DNA from: Pisaster brevispinus
Lineage: Eukaryota > Echinodermata > Asteroidea > Forcipulatida > Asteriidae
Assembly (NCBI GenBank): GCA_023634235.1
Contig: JAMKCF010000022.1
Coordinates: 6,812,541 to 6,876,540 of the forward strand
Reading direction: 5' to 3'
DNA: 64,000 nt
Below, piece by piece: positions 59,850-64,000 of this stretch. A program made the translations under genes and the position numbers. Under the pieces are notes generated by a model. The model saw only the letters and a list, made by a program, of their open reading frames with translations, did no database searches and was not told the origin of the DNA. Every line of letters starts with the position of its first letter. The first letter of the stretch is position 1.

Positions 59850-60214
59850 CAAGCATGGAATTTGTCACACAGTCAGAGTATGTCATGAGACTGATATTGG
59901 GCTGTTGACCCCTCGCGCAGAGCACTTGGCGCACCTATCCTGTCTGCCATTTTGGGAATCAAAATGTACACAAAGGAATTGACTCGGAATGGTGGAAATG
60001 GTCGACGCACATTTTGCGCGTCTCCAAGGGATCGATACCGCCATCGCAGAAGAAAACATTAAGTTAGAGTAAAAAGCAATTTTCAAAAATTTCAACATGG
60101 CTGCCATTGCTTGTTACTCCATCCACATTAAGGACAAATCTGCAATGGCGCTATACATGTAGCTAAATGTCATTCTCATGACATACTCTGACTGTGTGCC
60201 AAATTCCATGCTTG
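59850..60214. mobile_element. 365 bp MITE with 41 bp inverted ends
   Basis: Left arm 59850-59890 starts CAAGCATGGAATTTG and right arm 60174-60214 is its inverse (AAATTCCATGCTTG), with one or two differences. Confidence 0.8.
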
Positions 60215-60845
60215 TATCATAATCAACACAGGCAAAAATCCCATCATGTAGGTGAATATGAGAACAAAGAATAGCTAGTAACATTTTTTTTATGACTTGA
60301 AATTTAGTAGTGTTAATATTTTGAGTTAAATCTATGTATTGATGGTATTCCCCAGTACAAATGGCCAGTTTTAGTCATAATGTTAGTTGTGGAGAGTGCA
60401 TGTGTACACGTACTTAACAGAGTTGGAATAACTATGGAATTCCATCTACCGCAAAACACTGTAGTCAACAGGTCAACAGTAACGACAATGCACTCATAAA
60501 TAACCAGGATAGTTTATCCATTCTGATTGGTTGAGAGGAGATCACATGACCATGTTTAAACATGGGGTATAAACACGATGAGTGTTTAAATATACAGAGT
60601 GGTATGCAAGCTTACACGGGTGCTAATTTACACAGAACACAATCCTTACGTACATGACGTATAACGATACTTCATGTAAAAATTATCAGTACATGCGAGT
60701 ACGCACAACCATTGGGCATTGCCTGCATTTTGACGCTTCGTGAAACAGAGCCTGCTGACATGACTGGAATTGCAAATTTACAGAAAAGTTTTCAAGATTT
60801 TGCCAACATTATTACACTTTTTAACAAAAAGGCTGTTTATAAATT

Positions 60846-61005
60846 GGAATAAAAGAGTAGTGACTTGGTCTTAAACAGTCATTTAAAACCTTGCAGGGTC
60901 TTGGTTGTGTGATTAAAGACCTTGCCTTCAGCTCAGTCCTTTATCTCACGGTCACAACCCTGCCGGTTTTAAATGGCTGTTTAAGACCTCTTCGCTTTTA
61001 TTCCC
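60846..61005. mobile_element. MITE-like foldback with GGTCTTAAACAG arms
   Basis: TTGGAATAAAAGAG, GGTCTTAAACAGTCATTTAA and GCAGGGTCTTGGTTGTG on the left are inverted on the right with several mismatches. Confidence 0.65.
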
Positions 61006-61717
61006 TTATTATAGAACGCTACTCTTGCAGATCTTTGTATATCCTCCAATCAGGAGGCCATGTTTAAGAGACCAAAATTTGCCTCATGCCTGGAGGATGC
61101 ATTTTATAATTCAAATCATTTGGTTTCGGCACTGCACATTATGGTGAGTTTCTGTAGGTTATAAATCACTACATCTGCCATGTCTACATGCCAACAAAAT
61201 AAAAATATTTTATACAGATCATTTTCATCTACCTATAAACACAATAACAATCTGTACTAAAACATGCTAACGTTATTGTCTTCAAATCTGCCTAAAAATA
61301 CATCGAAGGGGGAAAAAAAAGTTAAACATGCAGGTTAAAACTTACAATGACTAAAACAGCAACCATTGGTGTTGGTCAAATGTAATTTATAAATAGTGTT
61401 TAGACACACTTCAACCGATCCCAAAAACTTTTTTCTCCTTCAAATTTTTATTGCATCCTAGTGTGGTTTGCACAGAACTGGTGGTGTAACAACTTGAAGT
61501 TTCAAACAGTTTCTGACCCTCTTCCCAAGAGAGAGAAACAAAAATGACAATCAGATCATACTTATCAAAATGTCAAGTTGCCACACCACTGGTTCTTGCC
61601 AGAATCCCCACAGAGATTTTTCTTGTACATGAAGTTACCACAAACCTCACTACAAATCGATTCCCACCATGCAACATTTCAGATCCCTAATTTTGTGAAA
61701 CCCATTTGTGGAAACCA

Positions 61718-61910
61718 GGGCCCAATTTCATAGAGCTGCTTAAGCAGAAATTATTGCTTAACAATTGTCTGCTAAGCAGAAATGAGCAGGATACCAGTCA
61801 AAAATTTTACATGTGACATGGTAGTTTCGCTGGTAACCTTATTCTGGTAAGCCTAATTTTGTTGTGCTTAGCTAATTTGTGCTTTTAAGCAGCTCTATGA
61901 AATTGGGCCC
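61718..61910. mobile_element. MITE, best copy of the GGGCCCAATTTCATAGAGCT family
   Basis: Both ends are complete (GGGCCCAATTTCATAGAGCT and its exact inverse). Inner words TGCTTAACAATTGTCTGC and GCTTAGCTAATTTGTGC. Confidence 0.8.
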
Positions 61911-64000
61911 AGATTTAATTGTGGTTACATGTGTGTATGTCTATAAAATCAAATAGCTATTATTATGCAATAAAGCTAAAAATAAACTACTGAAGTTCAC
62001 TCCAACACTGCAACAGGAACAAGGTTTGAGTTAATGACACAAACACACACACACAAATGGCAGTCAACAAAATCAAGCATGCAACCTGGTAACCATGAAG
62101 ACAGGGTAGCTCCTCGGGACGCTTGTTAAAATAAAAGAAACAAAATGAATGAAAAGCCAGGGATTTCATGCATAATGGACCCATTGAACAGTTGAATGAT
62201 AAATGCAATAATTGGTTCATGAGAGTTACAATGTACATGTATTAGTGAAAGTTATGATACACATGTGCATGTTATTGGTTTGAAAGACTTGATTCCCATT
62301 TTCTAGTTTTCAAAAAACTTTTCTTCTTCTTATTAATTTATATTTCTGGTAATGAAACGAGGGGGCCTCATAGGTGAACTTAATTACTGTAGCTCGCAAG
62401 CCTGAGGAAACCTGCAAACAAGGGTGCTTGCTATGTGAACAAGAAACACCAGGGTTAACATTTGAGTTGAGTTTTGTTTTATTCATTAAGTTTTTTCAAG
62501 ACAAAACTATTAACTTGTGAAAATGTAAATCAGAGAGTTGACCTTACATTACACATCTTTGAGGCCATTTTGACAAATTTAGTTCATGTACACTGGCCCT
62601 TTAAGTGAGCCAGGTAAATACATGTAAAAGTCAGCCAGCGACAACCATATTTTCTCACAAGCAAACATTGAGTGTTCCTTTTTGTGTAAACTGAGGGCAG
62701 GGATTGTTACCTAAGCAAATTGGCAGACACACCTTGAGTAAATCTGCATTCCTTAATCACCAAGCCAGGAGGATTTTTTTTCTTATGCAATCAAGAAAGG
62801 TCTGCAACTTTCTAAGGATAGGATTGGTAGAGCTGACAAACTAGTCACACACAGAGTTCATGTTTTGTGTGATCAACCATAAACATGAAATAACAAACCT
62901 GTGAGAATTTGGCCTTAATCCGTTATGTGTGTCAGTAGTGCATAGTGAATAACCTTGTACAACTTTCAGCATGTAAAAACATTGTTCTTAATTTTGGTTG
63001 GAACCATCGAAATCAGATGTTGCGTTTTTGTTTACAGTTTTCTTGAATATGACTTCATTTCAGATGGAAAAATTTCAAAGAAAAAATGGTTCTAGTATGA
63101 ACTTCATAATCTGCAAGCTTTTAGCCTAAAAGGCTAAGCTTCACAAAGAGCCTCTTAGCCCTTAGGAATCAAAACAGCACTGTGATGTCCAGACTTTATC
63201 AAAACCATACAATGAAAAATGCGTAGCAACAAAGATCCAACAAACTCCATCCGTTGTGCATATTTCACGTCACAATACGGACTGGTTTTACGCTGGTTTT
63301 CTGAGGCACTGGTACTTTAATGTTGATTTCACTTTTCATTTTTATGAGTCTTTGCCGGGAACCATGCAAGACGCCGCCAAAAGCCGGAAAAACACTAGTT
63401 AAAAAATCGAAGAACGGGGGACTAAATCCAAAATTCAATAAATTTGCAGGGAGGAAAACTTCTGAACACTTATGACCGAATAATAACTAAATGCAAAACA
63501 AACAAGGATGTAGTCAAAGTACTTTGAGTGATTTCGCTCAAGTTGATCTTTCAAGATGCGTAAAGGTTTTTCAAGCACTTGAAGTCATTGTCCCTGTATA
63601 ATACCTGACTATAACTGCACTCTGTGGAGCTGTTTACAGCCAAGTAATTGAATAAAACTGAATGCCCCTCAGATATGTATTGTAGGTGAACTTATGCCTA
63701 CAGGGTTATGTGATTGTGTTAACATATGGAACCAGTTAACCATGAATAAGTTGTATTTCTATGTGTGTAATAAAATTGCACCTTGAGAAATATCAAGTGA
63801 TTCACTGTGTGGGTAGGAAATATTAAAGACAACGCCAATATTAAAGGCAGGGTATACTTTTGGTAATTACTCTGACACAAGTGAATGACCATAAAAACTT
63901 GTTAAAGAGCACTGGAGAGCTGTTGATATTATAAAACACTTTTTTTTTAAACAACCCCCTTTGAATTAATGTAGTTTTAGAGAAAGAGGTAAATTTTCAC
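61911..64000 (-). other. HID1: Presumed HID1 5' intron, right part
   Basis: Holds a SINE distal-end fragment (62345-62460), the repeat 62815-63110 (partner of 50800-51235) and a MITE cut by the window edge (63845-64000, partner of 33409-33775). No exon recognised. Confidence 0.45.

Larger units (their letters stand above)
59583..61717 (-). other. HID1: Presumed HID1 5' intron, left part
   Basis: No exon matching the missing HID1 N-terminus was found. Contains MITEs at 59850-60214 and 60846-61005. Confidence 0.5.

Noticed and set aside
59583..64000. Missing HID1 N-terminal exons
   Set aside because: I looked on the minus strand for the start and for the conserved tryptophan-rich segment before the first visible exon and saw none, so they should be outside the window.

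Overview
The window is animal nuclear DNA. Three spliced protein-coding genes with GT-AG introns sit in AT-rich sequence full of short inverted-repeat elements (MITEs), tRNA-related repeats and minisatellites. The proteins are close to vertebrate orthologues, but the introns are compact and the repeats are not vertebrate. I infer a non-vertebrate deuterostome, most likely an echinoderm such as a sea star. No bacterial, organellar or viral coding content was recognised.

Layout. (1) 653-11647, minus strand: the 5' seven coding exons of CNOT3 (CCR4-NOT subunit 3); the gene runs off the left edge. Its introns hold five related ~150 bp elements, tRNA-derived SINE copies and MITEs. (2) 11648-13678: the CNOT3 upstream region and the intergenic interval before the next gene. 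(3) 13679-28141, plus strand: a complete CEP131 (AZI1) coding sequence in 20 exons, about 1205 residues. Two of its 5' splice sites are embedded in minisatellites, and intron 2 holds a hammerhead-ribozyme-like motif. (4) 28142-41888: the probable CEP131 3' UTR, then repeat-rich intergenic DNA. This includes a near-identical 1,032 bp tandem duplication, two copies of a ~300 bp foldback element with paired tRNA-like heads, and a perfect histone-type stem-loop. (5) 41889-59582, minus strand: HID1, lacking its N-terminal exons, which should lie beyond the right edge. It has two alternative homologous terminal exons and a 26-copy 45 bp minisatellite in one intron. (6) 59583-64000: presumed 5' intron of HID1 with several MITEs.

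The three genes do not form a functional unit: mRNA deadenylation (CNOT3), centriolar satellites and cilia (CEP131), and dense-core-vesicle/Golgi trafficking (HID1). Every exon was placed by joining splice sites in frame and comparing by eye with remembered vertebrate orthologues; no alignment or database search was run. The most notable non-gene signals are the hammerhead motif at 14728-14771, the duplicated HID1 terminal exon, and minisatellites that have copied exon ends together with their splice donors.
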